Positions 1 through 8,905 of a DNA stretch of 59,617 bases are shown in pieces; position 1 is the first letter of the stretch, and every line of letters starts with the position of its first letter. The DNA lies in the NCBI GenBank assembly GCA_030825115.1, contig JAPJQL010000016.1, forward strand, positions 1 through 59,617, given 5' to 3'. A program made the position numbers and the translations under genes. Below the pieces are notes generated by a model, which saw only the letters and a program-made list of their open reading frames with translations, did not search any database and was not told the origin of the DNA. Origin of the DNA: Lachnospiraceae bacterium (GTDB lineage: Bacteria; Bacillota; Clostridia; Lachnospirales; Lachnospiraceae).

Positions 1-79
1 AAACACAAGGGATACAGCGATTTTATTTTCTTCTAACTGTCAAAGATGGGATTATAACAAGATTACTTGCAAAAAACAA

Positions 80-2368
80 TCAAAACGAGGTATCCAGCCC
101 GACGTTTCTCTGCAAACGTTCCATATAGGCTTTCGGTGTCACCCCCGTATATTTCCCAAATACCCGGATAAAGCTGTTGGCGCTGTTGAATCCAACCATA
201 AGTCCCAGATCTGCGATCTTGATATCGGGATGCTCCTCCATCAGTTCCTTTGCCTTTTCAATCCGGTATCGGTTCAGGTAATCTTTGAAATTCTGCTCGC
301 TCAGCTGCTTAAACAGGATTCCGCAGTATTTGGGTGAGATATGGAACTGGTCGGCCATATCGTTCAGCATGATATCATCCATATAATTTGTATGGATATA
401 CTGGATCATGTCCTGAAGGATTTTCTGGTCATTATTCTGCTCCCGGCAGTTTACTGCCGCCAGCACATCCTGGAGAGCGTGCCGCAGAGTCGTGATCGTC
501 ACGGAATCGCTCCAGTGTTCATACAGATATTTAAAATTAATCTCTTCTTTCAACAACACCTCAGGCGATGTCTTTAACTCCTGAAAGACTCTTCCCAGAG
601 TGCCGATCAGCACATACACAAAGCTCTGGATGGATTCCAGGGAAAGTGTCTTGTCCATCAGATTTGTCCGGATCAACTGGTCGAAAATCTGAAGCGCTTC
701 GTCTTTTCCCTCCACGATACAGTGTACCAGACGGTTTTCCACGGAAAGAGGGTAGGAGTAGGTGACGGCATCTACGGAGCGGATCTGCTCAAAGGTCAGG
801 ATATTGGTATGGGCATAAAGATGCTTGTACTCCAGTATCCGCAGCGTCTCCTGATAGGCAAGCCAGATATTGTTTTGCCCGTTTTTAGGATTGCTGACTG
901 CAATCCACTTGTGGATGCCATCCTTTTCGTGCTGCTGATCCAGATGGTGGAGAAGCTCATACAGGATTCGAAGGCTCTCGTCGGTCTCTGTCTCTTTTAG
1001 GATGACGGCACAGCGGGCTGAATCCAGATCCACAAAGGCCAGATTTTCGTAGTCCATTGTAAAATCGTGGACATATTGCTTAAGTAACACGATGCAGTTG
1101 GGGATAAAGCCGTCGCTTGCCGACTGGAACTCGACCAGCGCCACGCTGTAGCTTTCATCAGCCCGGAGATTGTCCCCAACGTGATCAGACGTCTGGGGTG
1201 CGAAAAGGAGGCGCCGGTATTGCTGCTGCGAGGCAAGCTTCTCGTTTTCGTTCATTGCATCGATCAGGCTTTTGCTGAGGATTTTTATCTTGTCTGAATT
1301 TTGTTTTAAAATCTTGAATTCATCTATCGGTTTGCCATCGGGATTTTCTTCGATGGAGTCCGCTACCACTTCGCGGATGGGTTTATACAATGCCTCTACA
1401 AGGATGGCGATCAGGCATGTAAAAATACATGCGGCTGTAACCAGAAGGATTAAAAAGAACAGAATCTGGTGTCTGCCCAGCACGTAGCTGTCGTAGATAA
1501 AGGCGAGGTTCCACCCCATAGCGGACAGTCTGGTGGGAAAGAGATACTCTTCCTTGTATTCCACATATTCCCTGCTGTCATGGTTTTCTTCTGCCGGGTT
1601 CTCGGCTAAGAATGAAAAAATACGCTCCATTTCCGGCGTCTGATGGCTGGCTGCGAGCAGCTGGTCCTCGTTGTACAGTAAAAACCTGCCGGGTCTTGAG
1701 GTGCCGGTGAGCGTGTTTACCGGTATTGTCACAAAGCAAAGGAGTTTTGACGGACTCTTGTAAGCTTTGGTGATGTAATACACGGAAGACAGCTCCTCAT
1801 CGACATAATGGGGCAGGCAGAGCGGACGGCTGGAGACTGCGAAATGGTCCTGGATGCCCTTGATTTCTTCACTGCTCAGCCCCTTTTCTTTTCTCAGAAA
1901 ATCATCCTGGTCCATCGTGCCGGTCCGCCCAAGGACCATGCCGATGGATGCGCCGCCCAGTTCCTTTGGCTCTATGGTTGTGATGGATAGTTCATAGTCG
2001 ACCATAGAGGTGTCTGTCGTGATGAGCTTTAGCTGCTTCAAAGCTACGACAGCATTGAAATAGAACTCGTTTGGGGTAGCCGAATCCCCCCACCTGGCAA
2101 TGCTCGGATCGCGGTTGATATCGTTGATCGCCCGGGAGATCAGATTCATGGCAATATTGGAGTTTGCCTCCAGGGCGGCGGTGGAATTTGACAGGTTGTG
2201 CAGATAGCTGTTTTTCTGCTGGCGATGCAGGTAACTGCCCGACAATGTTGCAAGCAGCAGAATGACGACGACTCCGGTGGTGAGCAGTATTTTATATAAG
2301 CGGTTTTTATAGATACCAGATCGAAACATAGCTCTAAACCATCTGCTTTCTTTTTTTCTCATCTGCAT
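80..2368 (-). CDS. Membrane-spanning AraC-family sensor/regulator (YesN-like)
   Basis: This 762-residue protein probably senses an extracellular ligand and activates the neighbouring carbohydrate genes. A first membrane segment lies at about residues 25-45 and a second at about 301-325. The roughly 255 residues between them would be outside the cell, as in Cache-type sensors. A long cytoplasmic linker follows, then a C-terminal AraC double helix-turn-helix (about 655-752) with the typical ISPKYCGILFKQ and VGFNSANSFIRVFGKYTGVTP stretches. This domain order is known from YesN/AraC regulators beside LplB/YtcP-type transporters in Firmicutes. The start overlaps the end of the upstream sulfatase gene by 35 bases, so the two are probably co-transcribed and translationally coupled. 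No good ribosome site precedes this start, and an ATG at 2329 is an alternative. Confidence 0.88.
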   Translation of the reverse strand: MQMRKKESRWFRAMFRSGIYKNRLYKILLTTGVVVILLLATLSGSYLHRQQKNSYLHNLSNSTAALEANSNIAMNLISRAINDINRDPSIARWGDSATPNEFYFNAVVALKQLKLITTDTSMVDYELSITTIEPKELGGASIGMVLGRTGTMDQDDFLRKEKGLSSEEIKGIQDHFAVSSRPLCLPHYVDEELSSVYYITKAYKSPSKLLCFVTIPVNTLTGTSRPGRFLLYNEDQLLAASHQTPEMERIFSFLAENPAEENHDSREYVEYKEEYLFPTRLSAMGWNLAFIYDSYVLGRHQILFFLILLVTAACIFTCLIAILVEALYKPIREVVADSIEENPDGKPIDEFKILKQNSDKIKILSKSLIDAMNENEKLASQQQYRRLLFAPQTSDHVGDNLRADESYSVALVEFQSASDGFIPNCIVLLKQYVHDFTMDYENLAFVDLDSARCAVILKETETDESLRILYELLHHLDQQHEKDGIHKWIAVSNPKNGQNNIWLAYQETLRILEYKHLYAHTNILTFEQIRSVDAVTYSYPLSVENRLVHCIVEGKDEALQIFDQLIRTNLMDKTLSLESIQSFVYVLIGTLGRVFQELKTSPEVLLKEEINFKYLYEHWSDSVTITTLRHALQDVLAAVNCREQNNDQKILQDMIQYIHTNYMDDIMLNDMADQFHISPKYCGILFKQLSEQNFKDYLNRYRIEKAKELMEEHPDIKIADLGLMVGFNSANSFIRVFGKYTGVTPKAYMERLQRNVGLDTSF

Positions 2369-3758
2369 AGAGTTCTACCGCGCTGGGACCCTGGTGATGG
2401 CAAAAGCCCAGGGGATGGCGGCGGTGTCTTTCTGTACCCTCTGTTTTTAAGGATAAAAAGGGATCCTGACTGGCGTGCAGGTGTTTTTTGAGATGCCCCC
2501 GGTACTGCTCCAGAACCTCGGCATATTCCGGCCTGCGGGCCAGATTGGTCTTTTCATACCTGTCTTGTTTCATATCGTACAGCTCTTCGCTGTCCGGTTC
2601 CAGGTAACAGATATACTTAAAATCCTCATCGCAGACCATACGTCCGGGTACGGTATAACTGCGGAATTCATCGTACCATTCTGCTGCGGCAAGAGTCCGG
2701 TCGGACACGCTTTTTTTGCCGGTGATCTGAGGCAGGAGAGAGATTCCCTCCAGGCTGTCCGGCGCCGGAATCCCGGCATAATCCAAAAGTGTCGGCATCA
2801 GATCCAGAAGGGATGTTACGCCTGTGATTCTGGTCTGCCCCGCAGTCCGGGGAAGGGAGAAGAAAAACGGAACCCGGTTTGTCTCCTCGTAGAAGGCGCC
2901 GTATTTGGTTACAAGGCGGTGGGCCCCCATGCCTTCGCCGTGGTCGGCCAGAAATACGACCATTGTGTTGTCAGCCTGTCCGCTCTCTTTGAGCGCGCTG
3001 AGGATCTCACCGATCTGCCGGTCGACCATAGAGAGGTAGGTGTAGTAGGCGTAGAGATAGTGGCGGAAATCCTCCTCGTCCCAGCCGCTTGCCTGCCGCT
3101 GTCTGCGGTGGGCACAGCACAGATACTGGATAAATGCAGGCCGGTTGGCGATATCGTCAAATTCAAAATTCTCCGGCAGGGGCGGAAGCTTCCCTTCAAT
3201 CTCAAACCCATCATGTCCCTCGCTGTGTTCCCCTATGTAGGCACAGATATTGTGAGGATTTTGAAGGTCTGCCACCATGAGAAACGGCTCCTCCGGTTTG
3301 GAGCGCAGATAGCTGACCGAACGGTTTGTCGTGTCGATGTCCAGGTAGGTCTCGTAGTCATAGGGGATCGACGGGTTTGCCCGCGGAATCCTGATCTCGT
3401 CGGACTCGATGACACGGAAACCTCTCAGGGAGCCGTAGTCATGGGTTTTGCCAAAATGTACGCAGTCGTATCCCGCGTTAGAAAAAAGTTCTCCCAGAGT
3501 CGGGATATCTTTTGAAACCTCCGGGAATCCCTGGTCCGGAAGGTTTGAAAGTACGCCTGTCTGGTGAGGATAGCGCGAGGTCCAGAAGGAGGCGCGCGCA
3601 GGCTGGCAAAGTGGACAGGAGGTATAAGCATGCTCCATCACGACACTGTTTGCAGCAAGTTCATCGATGGCGGGGGTGTTGGAATATGTATCGCCATACG
3701 TGTGTAGTGCCGTGGCAGAAAGCTGGTCGCAGATGATGATCATAATGTTATTTTTCAT
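2334..3758 (-). CDS. Cysteine-type sulfatase (family S1), cytoplasmic
   Basis: This 474-residue protein should hydrolyse sulfate esters on imported sugars. Family hallmarks are visible: a metal-binding Asp in IICDQ (D11), the formylglycine motif Cys-Gln-Pro-Ala-Arg at 51-55, the FGKTH lysine and histidine (K104, H106), and a later DHGEGMG metal site. The Cys rather than Ser at position 51 means activation needs a sulfatase-maturing enzyme, probably a radical SAM anSME in an anaerobe; none is in the window. There is no signal peptide, so the enzyme acts in the cytoplasm. The ATG at 3758 is chosen because GGGAGAAAC lies just upstream; the longer frame has no support. It faces away from the transporter operon and is followed by the AraC gene. 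The exact sulfate position attacked cannot be read from sequence. Confidence 0.88.
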   Translation of the reverse strand: MKNNIMIIICDQLSATALHTYGDTYSNTPAIDELAANSVVMEHAYTSCPLCQPARASFWTSRYPHQTGVLSNLPDQGFPEVSKDIPTLGELFSNAGYDCVHFGKTHDYGSLRGFRVIESDEIRIPRANPSIPYDYETYLDIDTTNRSVSYLRSKPEEPFLMVADLQNPHNICAYIGEHSEGHDGFEIEGKLPPLPENFEFDDIANRPAFIQYLCCAHRRQRQASGWDEEDFRHYLYAYYTYLSMVDRQIGEILSALKESGQADNTMVVFLADHGEGMGAHRLVTKYGAFYEETNRVPFFFSLPRTAGQTRITGVTSLLDLMPTLLDYAGIPAPDSLEGISLLPQITGKKSVSDRTLAAAEWYDEFRSYTVPGRMVCDEDFKYICYLEPDSEELYDMKQDRYEKTNLARRPEYAEVLEQYRGHLKKHLHASQDPFLSLKTEGTERHRRHPLGFCHHQGPSAVELYADEKKRKQMV

Positions 3759-3795
3759 AATGTTTCTCCCATACTTATAAAGATATATATAATAT

Positions 3796-3824
3796 AGTAT
3801 ATAGGAATCATATATAAAAATCAA
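3796..3824 (-). promoter_or_regulatory. Promoter of the sulfatase-araC operon
   Basis: On the minus strand TTGATT (3819-3824) and TATACT (3796-3801) are separated by exactly 17 bases. This lies 38 bases upstream of the sulfatase start. The region is AT-rich and lies back to back with the transporter promoter, so one regulator could control both. Confidence 0.6.
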
Positions 3825-3913
3825 TTGCTTATAGTCAATATGGCGAATTGGTGATGATTTGAAAATTGATGATGGAAAAACATGCCTTTTGCAGATAAGC
3901 TGGAAAACAATGA

Positions 3914-3941
3914 TTTACTTTTGCCCGGGACCTGGTATAAA
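3914..3941 (+). promoter_or_regulatory. Promoter of the uronide transporter/sulfatase/GH88 operon
   Basis: TTTACT (3914-3919) and TATAAA (3936-3941) are 16 bases apart and point at the permease gene, leaving a leader of roughly 60 bases. A short inverted repeat, AAGCG-acagc-CGCTT, follows in the leader near 3952-3966. The weak match to consensus suits an activator-dependent promoter, which fits the AraC regulator next door. Confidence 0.5.
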
Positions 3942-4002
3942 GTGGTTTCAGAAGCGACAGCCGCTTTCAAAATTCAAACAGGTTTAGGAGGGAAGGGGAT
4001 TC

Positions 4003-4938
4003 ATGTTAAAACGACAACGTGAAAAAAACAAGAAAAAATCACCCTTGTATGCGGTGAGGAAAAACTGGGATCTGTATCTTTTATTGCTTCCGGGTGTTGT
4101 GTGGTTTCTGGCATTTGCCTATAAGCCGATGGCGGGTCTGGCAATTGCATTTTACGACTACAATATTTTTAAAGGCATCTCGGGCAGCACCTTTGTGGGA
4201 CTCGACAACTTTATTACCTTCTTAACTGGAAGGGATTTCATCCGGGTGTTAAAGAATACGCTGATGATCTCCTTCTGGCAGCTGGTGGTATGTTTCCCGA
4301 TTCCAATCATATTGGCCGTGGCCGTGACGGAGATGAAGAACAAGTTTGTGAGCAAGATGACGCAGATGGCCACACTTCTTCCGCACTTTGTATCGGTTGT
4401 GGTAGTGTGCGGTATCGTGGTCAACTTCCTGTCGCCAAGTACGGGTATTGTCAATATGATCCTGCAGAAGCTTGGAATGGATCCGGTCTATTTTATGGTA
4501 CAGCCCCAGTACTTCAGGGGAATTTATACGACCATGACGCTCTGGCAGAACGCCGGGTTTAACGCCCTTGTATTTATCGCAGCCATTATGGGAATCGACC
4601 CTCAGTTATATGAGGCCGCGACGGTTGACGGGGCGGGAAAACTGCAGAAGATAAAAAATATTACGATACCGGCGATCTTGCCGACCATCGTCACGATGCT
4701 GGTGCTGAACATCGGTAAGATGGTAAAGGTAGGTTATGAGGCAATCCTTCTTTTGTACCAGCCATCCACATTTGCCAAGGCAGATATCATCGCGACCTAT
4801 TCTTACCGTCTTGGATTTGAAAACGGGAACTATGGTCTGGCGACGGCCGTGGGATTGTTTGAGGCGGTCATCGCGCTGATTCTGGTGACCCTGGCAAACC
4901 GTGTGAGCCGTAAGCTTTCTGATACGGCACTTTGGTAG
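4003..4938 (+). CDS. CUT1 ABC transporter permease, LplB type
   Basis: This 311-residue integral membrane protein is the first permease of an oligosaccharide importer. It has about six hydrophobic segments beginning at LYLLLLPGVVWF. The cytoplasmic EAA loop that docks with the ATPase is visible as EAATVDGAGKLQKIKNITIP. Family resemblance is to LplB-type permeases of the sugar ABC superfamily, which pair with YtcP-type second permeases and large lipoprotein binding proteins, as here. The start has a GGAGGGAAGGGG ribosome site. No ATP-binding gene is in the operon, so a shared MsmK/UgpC-like ATPase elsewhere must energise it. Confidence 0.92.
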   Translation: MLKRQREKNKKKSPLYAVRKNWDLYLLLLPGVVWFLAFAYKPMAGLAIAFYDYNIFKGISGSTFVGLDNFITFLTGRDFIRVLKNTLMISFWQLVVCFPIPIILAVAVTEMKNKFVSKMTQMATLLPHFVSVVVVCGIVVNFLSPSTGIVNMILQKLGMDPVYFMVQPQYFRGIYTTMTLWQNAGFNALVFIAAIMGIDPQLYEAATVDGAGKLQKIKNITIPAILPTIVTMLVLNIGKMVKVGYEAILLLYQPSTFAKADIIATYSYRLGFENGNYGLATAVGLFEAVIALILVTLANRVSRKLSDTALW

Positions 4939-4954
4939 GATAAGGAGGCGGATT

Positions 4955-5854
4955 ATGAAAAAGAAGACAATTCATCAGGGACAGGTCATCGGAACCGGGG
5001 AAAAAGTATTTAATATCAGTATGTCGGTTCTGGGAATCCTGATCAGCCTGCTGGTGCTGTATCCAATCTATTATGTGCTGATCGCATCCTTAAGCCAGCC
5101 GTATTATGTAGAGAACGGCGACGTGATGCTGGCGATCAAGCACTTTACGCTGGAAAGTTACCGTGAGGCTGTCAGCAAAACAGGAATCTGGCTGGCATAT
5201 GGGAATACGATTTTCTACACAGTGGCAGGCGTGGCGGTCAATATGCTGTTTACGACCACGATGGCATATGCCCTCAGCAAGAAAAAGCTGATGTTCCGTA
5301 AATTTTTTACGCTGTTTACGATTTTCACCATGTGGTTTAACGCAGGTATCATTCCGATGTACCTGACATTCAAGGATTTTCACCTGCTCAATACGAGGAC
5401 GGCGATCATCCTTGGGTTTGCGATCAATACTTATAACCTGATCATTATGAAGAGCTTTTTTGAGCAGCTTCCGGAAGCTTTGGAGGAGGCGGCATTCATA
5501 GACGGGGCAAACCACATTATCACATTTTTTAAGATTTATCTGCCGCTTTCCAAACCGGCTCTTGCGACGGTGGGACTGTTTTATGCGATCAACCGGTGGA
5601 ACAGCTATTTCTGGGCGATGCAGCTGCTGAACGACGACAGAAAAGCACCTTTGCAGGTACTTTTGAAAAAGATGATCGTTGACAGGGTGGCAAACGCATC
5701 GGAAGCGGCTATTGTAACACAGAATTCATTAAGTTCTCCAACTACGGTAATTTATGCTATGATAATCATAGCCATTGTGCCGATGCTGGTCGTATTTCCG
5801 TTTGTGCAGAAGTACTTTAAGACCGGCGTTACTGTTGGAGGCGTGAAGGGTTAA
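4955..5854 (+). CDS. CUT1 ABC transporter permease, YtcP/LplC type
   Basis: This second permease of the importer has 299 residues and six predicted membrane segments. The EAA loop reads EEAAFIDGANHIITFFKIYLP. It starts 16 bases after the first permease stops, with AAGGAGG upstream, so the two are co-translated partners. The C-terminus ends in the family-typical GVTVGGVKG. Specificity is inferred only from the neighbours (sulfatases and GH88): a sulfated, uronate-containing oligosaccharide. Confidence 0.92.
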   Translation: MKKKTIHQGQVIGTGEKVFNISMSVLGILISLLVLYPIYYVLIASLSQPYYVENGDVMLAIKHFTLESYREAVSKTGIWLAYGNTIFYTVAGVAVNMLFTTTMAYALSKKKLMFRKFFTLFTIFTMWFNAGIIPMYLTFKDFHLLNTRTAIILGFAINTYNLIIMKSFFEQLPEALEEAAFIDGANHIITFFKIYLPLSKPALATVGLFYAINRWNSYFWAMQLLNDDRKAPLQVLLKKMIVDRVANASEAAIVTQNSLSSPTTVIYAMIIIAIVPMLVVFPFVQKYFKTGVTVGGVKG

Positions 5855-5885
5855 TACATATCAAATTCATTCAGGAGGAAAGAAG

Positions 5886-7502
5886 ATGAAAAAGAAAAGA
5901 GTAATAGCAGCAGCAATGGCAGCAGTGATGTTGGCCGGGACACTGGCCGGCTGTTCGTCAAAGAGTTCCGGTACGGCGGCGCCGGAGACTTCAGGAAGCA
6001 GCAATGGAGCTGCAGAGGAGAAGCTGGAGGGAAGCCTGGTCAGCGCAGAGCCGAAGGAATTTACCGTATTTTTGAATTTTAACAATATGCCGTTTGATTC
6101 CAACTGGCAGGCATGGCAGGAGGCTGCAAAGAGGACAAATGTCAGCCTGAAGGGAACCATATCCCTCTCGAATTCCAATGAGGAAGAGGCGTTTAACCTG
6201 ATGTTGAGTTCCGGCAACCTGGCCGATATTATCGGGTATGTAGATGCAGCGGCACTGGAAAAGCTGGGACGCGACGGCGGTATGATCCCCCTGAACGACC
6301 TGATCGAGGAGCATGCTCCCAACATTCAGCGCGTGCTGGAAGAGGATGCAAGATTCCGCCAGACGGCATACTCCCTCGACGGGAATATCTATCAGATTCC
6401 AAAGAGCCAGGAGCTGAAGGCTGCGGAGTTCTGGTGGATCAGACAGGACTGGCTTGACAAGCTGGATTTAAAAGCTCCGACAACTGTGGACGAGCTTCAC
6501 GACGTTCTCTATGCATTCCGCAATGAGGACCCGAACGGAAACGGGCTGAAGGATGAGGTTCCGTTATTCGACCGCGCAGGATGGAAACAGCCGGATGAGT
6601 ATCTCTATCTGTGGGATACCAGCCTGGAATTCTATCCGAGAGACGGGAAGATGACCTATGAGCCACTGGAGGAAAACTTTAAGACAGGCGTCAGCAATAT
6701 GATCAAGTGGTATCAGGAAGGTCTGATCGATCCGGAGATCTTTACAAGAGGCGCTTCCTCCAGAGATACCCTGCTTGGCGGTGATATCGGCGGATGCACT
6801 CATGACTGGATCAGTACGGCTAACTACAATACGACGCTGGCAGAGACGATACCGGGCTTTCAGATGGTTGCCATCGCTCCTCCGGCAGACCAGAACGGTC
6901 TTGTGAAAGAGCGCGTGTCAAGATATCCGGGCGTAGGCTGGGGAATCTCTTCTCAGTGTAAGGATCCTGTGACTGCTATCAAATTTATGGATTATTTCTT
7001 TACCGAAGACGGCAATGAGCTGATGAACTGGGGAATCGAAGGAGATACCTTTACGAGAGACGCAGACGGCAAGAAACAGTTTACGGAGAAAGTGCTCCAG
7101 TCTGAGCTGACTCCTCTTGGCTACCTTCGTTCCATCGGCGTTCAGTACCGCATCGGTATGTGCCAGGATGGGGAATATGAGTACGCCGTTATGCAGGAAG
7201 ACGGAATTGAAGCAAATAAGATGTACAACAGCCATGACGAGTGGTTTGATGATACCCTTCCTCCTTACCTGGATGGAAAGATGGCATTAAAGTATACGGC
7301 AGATGTCGAGACAGAGTATAAAAACATCATGGCAAGCATTAAACCGTATGTGGATGAGAAGTTCCAGTCCTGGATTCTGGGCGTCAATGATTTTGATGCA
7401 GAATATGATGGATTCATCTCTGAGCTGAAAGCGAGAGGCATCGACCGTGCACTGGAAATCAACCAGACGGCATATGAGACATTTCTGGGAGCTGACCGCT
7501 AA
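5886..7502 (+). CDS. Extracellular solute-binding lipoprotein of the uronide importer
   Basis: This 538-residue protein begins with a lipoprotein signal; the lipobox LAGC puts the lipidated cysteine at residue 23. A Ser/Gly/Glu-rich linker is followed by a large periplasmic-binding-protein fold of the LipO/YtcQ type. The size, above 500 residues, is typical of binding proteins that work with LplB/YtcP permeases. It contains a DPNGNGLKDEVPLF stretch that resembles the calcium-binding loop seen in several oligosaccharide binders. The gene has an AGGAGGAAAG ribosome site. Its TAA overlaps the following sulfatase ATG by one base, so the two are translationally coupled and transport is tied to desulfation. 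Confidence 0.92.
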   Translation: MKKKRVIAAAMAAVMLAGTLAGCSSKSSGTAAPETSGSSNGAAEEKLEGSLVSAEPKEFTVFLNFNNMPFDSNWQAWQEAAKRTNVSLKGTISLSNSNEEEAFNLMLSSGNLADIIGYVDAAALEKLGRDGGMIPLNDLIEEHAPNIQRVLEEDARFRQTAYSLDGNIYQIPKSQELKAAEFWWIRQDWLDKLDLKAPTTVDELHDVLYAFRNEDPNGNGLKDEVPLFDRAGWKQPDEYLYLWDTSLEFYPRDGKMTYEPLEENFKTGVSNMIKWYQEGLIDPEIFTRGASSRDTLLGGDIGGCTHDWISTANYNTTLAETIPGFQMVAIAPPADQNGLVKERVSRYPGVGWGISSQCKDPVTAIKFMDYFFTEDGNELMNWGIEGDTFTRDADGKKQFTEKVLQSELTPLGYLRSIGVQYRIGMCQDGEYEYAVMQEDGIEANKMYNSHDEWFDDTLPPYLDGKMALKYTADVETEYKNIMASIKPYVDEKFQSWILGVNDFDAEYDGFISELKARGIDRALEINQTAYETFLGADR

Positions 7503-8875
7503 TGAAGAATAAAAACCTGATCTATATTTTTGCCGACCAGTGGCGGGCCCATGCCATTGGGGCGGCAGGCGAGGATTTTGTCCGGACGCCGAACATGGAC
7601 CGCTTTGCGGGGGAGAGCATGGCATTTGACAACGCAGTCAGTACTTATCCGCTGTGCTCGCCCCACCGGGCGTCTCTGCTGACGGGAAAGTATCCGTATA
7701 GCTGCGGGATGTGGACCAACTGCAAAATCGGGCTGGATGAGACTGTGATGCTGAAACCGCAGGAGGTGACGATCTCCGATGTGCTCCACGAGCATGGATA
7801 TGAAACAGCCTATATCGGAAAATGGCATCTGGATGCAAGCGAAGAAAATTTCAAAAGGAATCCCGAGTCGGGGGCAAGACACTGGGATGCCTTTACCCCG
7901 CCCGGGGAAAGGCGGCATCATTTTGACTTCTGGTATTCGTATGGAGCGATGGACTGCCACCTTTCGCCTCATTACTGGGGCGATGGACCGGAGATGATAA
8001 AACCTGGGCAATGGTCGCCGGAACATGAGACAGACGTTGCGCTAAGCTATTTGAAAAACCGGGATCCAAAGAAGCCGTTCTGTCTCTTTTTGTCCTGGAA
8101 TCCGCCCCACCCGCCTTATGACCAGCTTCCTGAGAAATACAGAGGCAGGCTGCAGGGGCAGGATGCGGCGTTTCGCGAAAATGTGCCGGAGTCTCTGAGA
8201 AACGATGAGAACTTTAGGAAGACATTTGAGGAATATTACGGCGCGATCGAGGGGATTGACGATAACTTTGGAAGGATCATGGAGTATCTGGAGAAGGAAG
8301 GGCTTAGCCAGGATACCTTTGTCGTACTTTCTGCCGATCACGGGGACTGCATGGGTTCCCACGGTCTGATGGGAAAGAATATCTGGTATGAGGAATCCAT
8401 CCGGATTCCGTTCTATATCAGGGGACCACACATAACGCCGGGAACATGCGACGCCCTGCTTGCCAGCCCGGACCATATGCCGACTTTGCTGGAACTGCTG
8501 GAGACGGAAATCCCCGATACGGTACAGGGGAAAAGCCTTGCTCCGCTGGTTCTTGGGAAGCATATGGAAGAGGAGCCGGACAATGCCTTTTTGTGCATGA
8601 TACCGGGAATGCCGGAACTGGTGGAACCATACCGGAAAGCCGGGATGAACCATAAGGCGTTTGGATGGCGGGGAATCAGGACAAAGGAGATTACTTACAT
8701 TGTCAACAATGGAACGAACCCGTCAGAGAAACAAACCAGATTTTACTATGATAATAAAAAAGACCCGTATCAGATGAATCCGATCGCCCTGGAAAAAGAG
8801 GACGAGTTGGCTAAGTTCTGGGACGCAGTGCTGAAAACGTATTTAGAGGAAACTAAGGACCCCTTCCTTCTGTGA
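7502..8875 (+). CDS. Cysteine-type sulfatase (family S1), second copy
   Basis: This 457-residue sulfatase has the formylglycine motif Cys-Ser-Pro-His-Arg at 52-56, an N-terminal metal Asp in IFADQW, the GKWHL lysine and histidine (K107, H109), and an SADHGDCMGSHGL metal site near residue 280. It is only distantly similar to the other sulfatase here, so the two probably remove different sulfate groups. It lacks a signal peptide and therefore acts in the cytoplasm on imported substrate. The ATG overlaps the stop of the binding-protein gene and relies on translational coupling. It needs the same maturation enzyme as its partner. N-acetylhexosamine or uronate sulfates are the likely targets given the GH88 neighbour, but this is inference. 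Confidence 0.9.
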   Translation: MKNKNLIYIFADQWRAHAIGAAGEDFVRTPNMDRFAGESMAFDNAVSTYPLCSPHRASLLTGKYPYSCGMWTNCKIGLDETVMLKPQEVTISDVLHEHGYETAYIGKWHLDASEENFKRNPESGARHWDAFTPPGERRHHFDFWYSYGAMDCHLSPHYWGDGPEMIKPGQWSPEHETDVALSYLKNRDPKKPFCLFLSWNPPHPPYDQLPEKYRGRLQGQDAAFRENVPESLRNDENFRKTFEEYYGAIEGIDDNFGRIMEYLEKEGLSQDTFVVLSADHGDCMGSHGLMGKNIWYEESIRIPFYIRGPHITPGTCDALLASPDHMPTLLELLETEIPDTVQGKSLAPLVLGKHMEEEPDNAFLCMIPGMPELVEPYRKAGMNHKAFGWRGIRTKEITYIVNNGTNPSEKQTRFYYDNKKDPYQMNPIALEKEDELAKFWDAVLKTYLEETKDPFLL

Positions 8876-8905
8876 CACGGAAGGAGCATGAAAGGAGAAT
8901 GGAGT

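Noticed and set aside
2475..3515. 346-codon plus-strand frame within the first sulfatase
   Set aside because: The minus strand carries the complete catalytic motifs of a sulfatase; this frame is a shadow.
3961..3972. Catabolite-control (cre) like half-site TTTTGAAAGCGG on the minus strand in the transporter leader
   Set aside because: Only one half matches the consensus and the other half fails at several positions, so I did not list it as a site.
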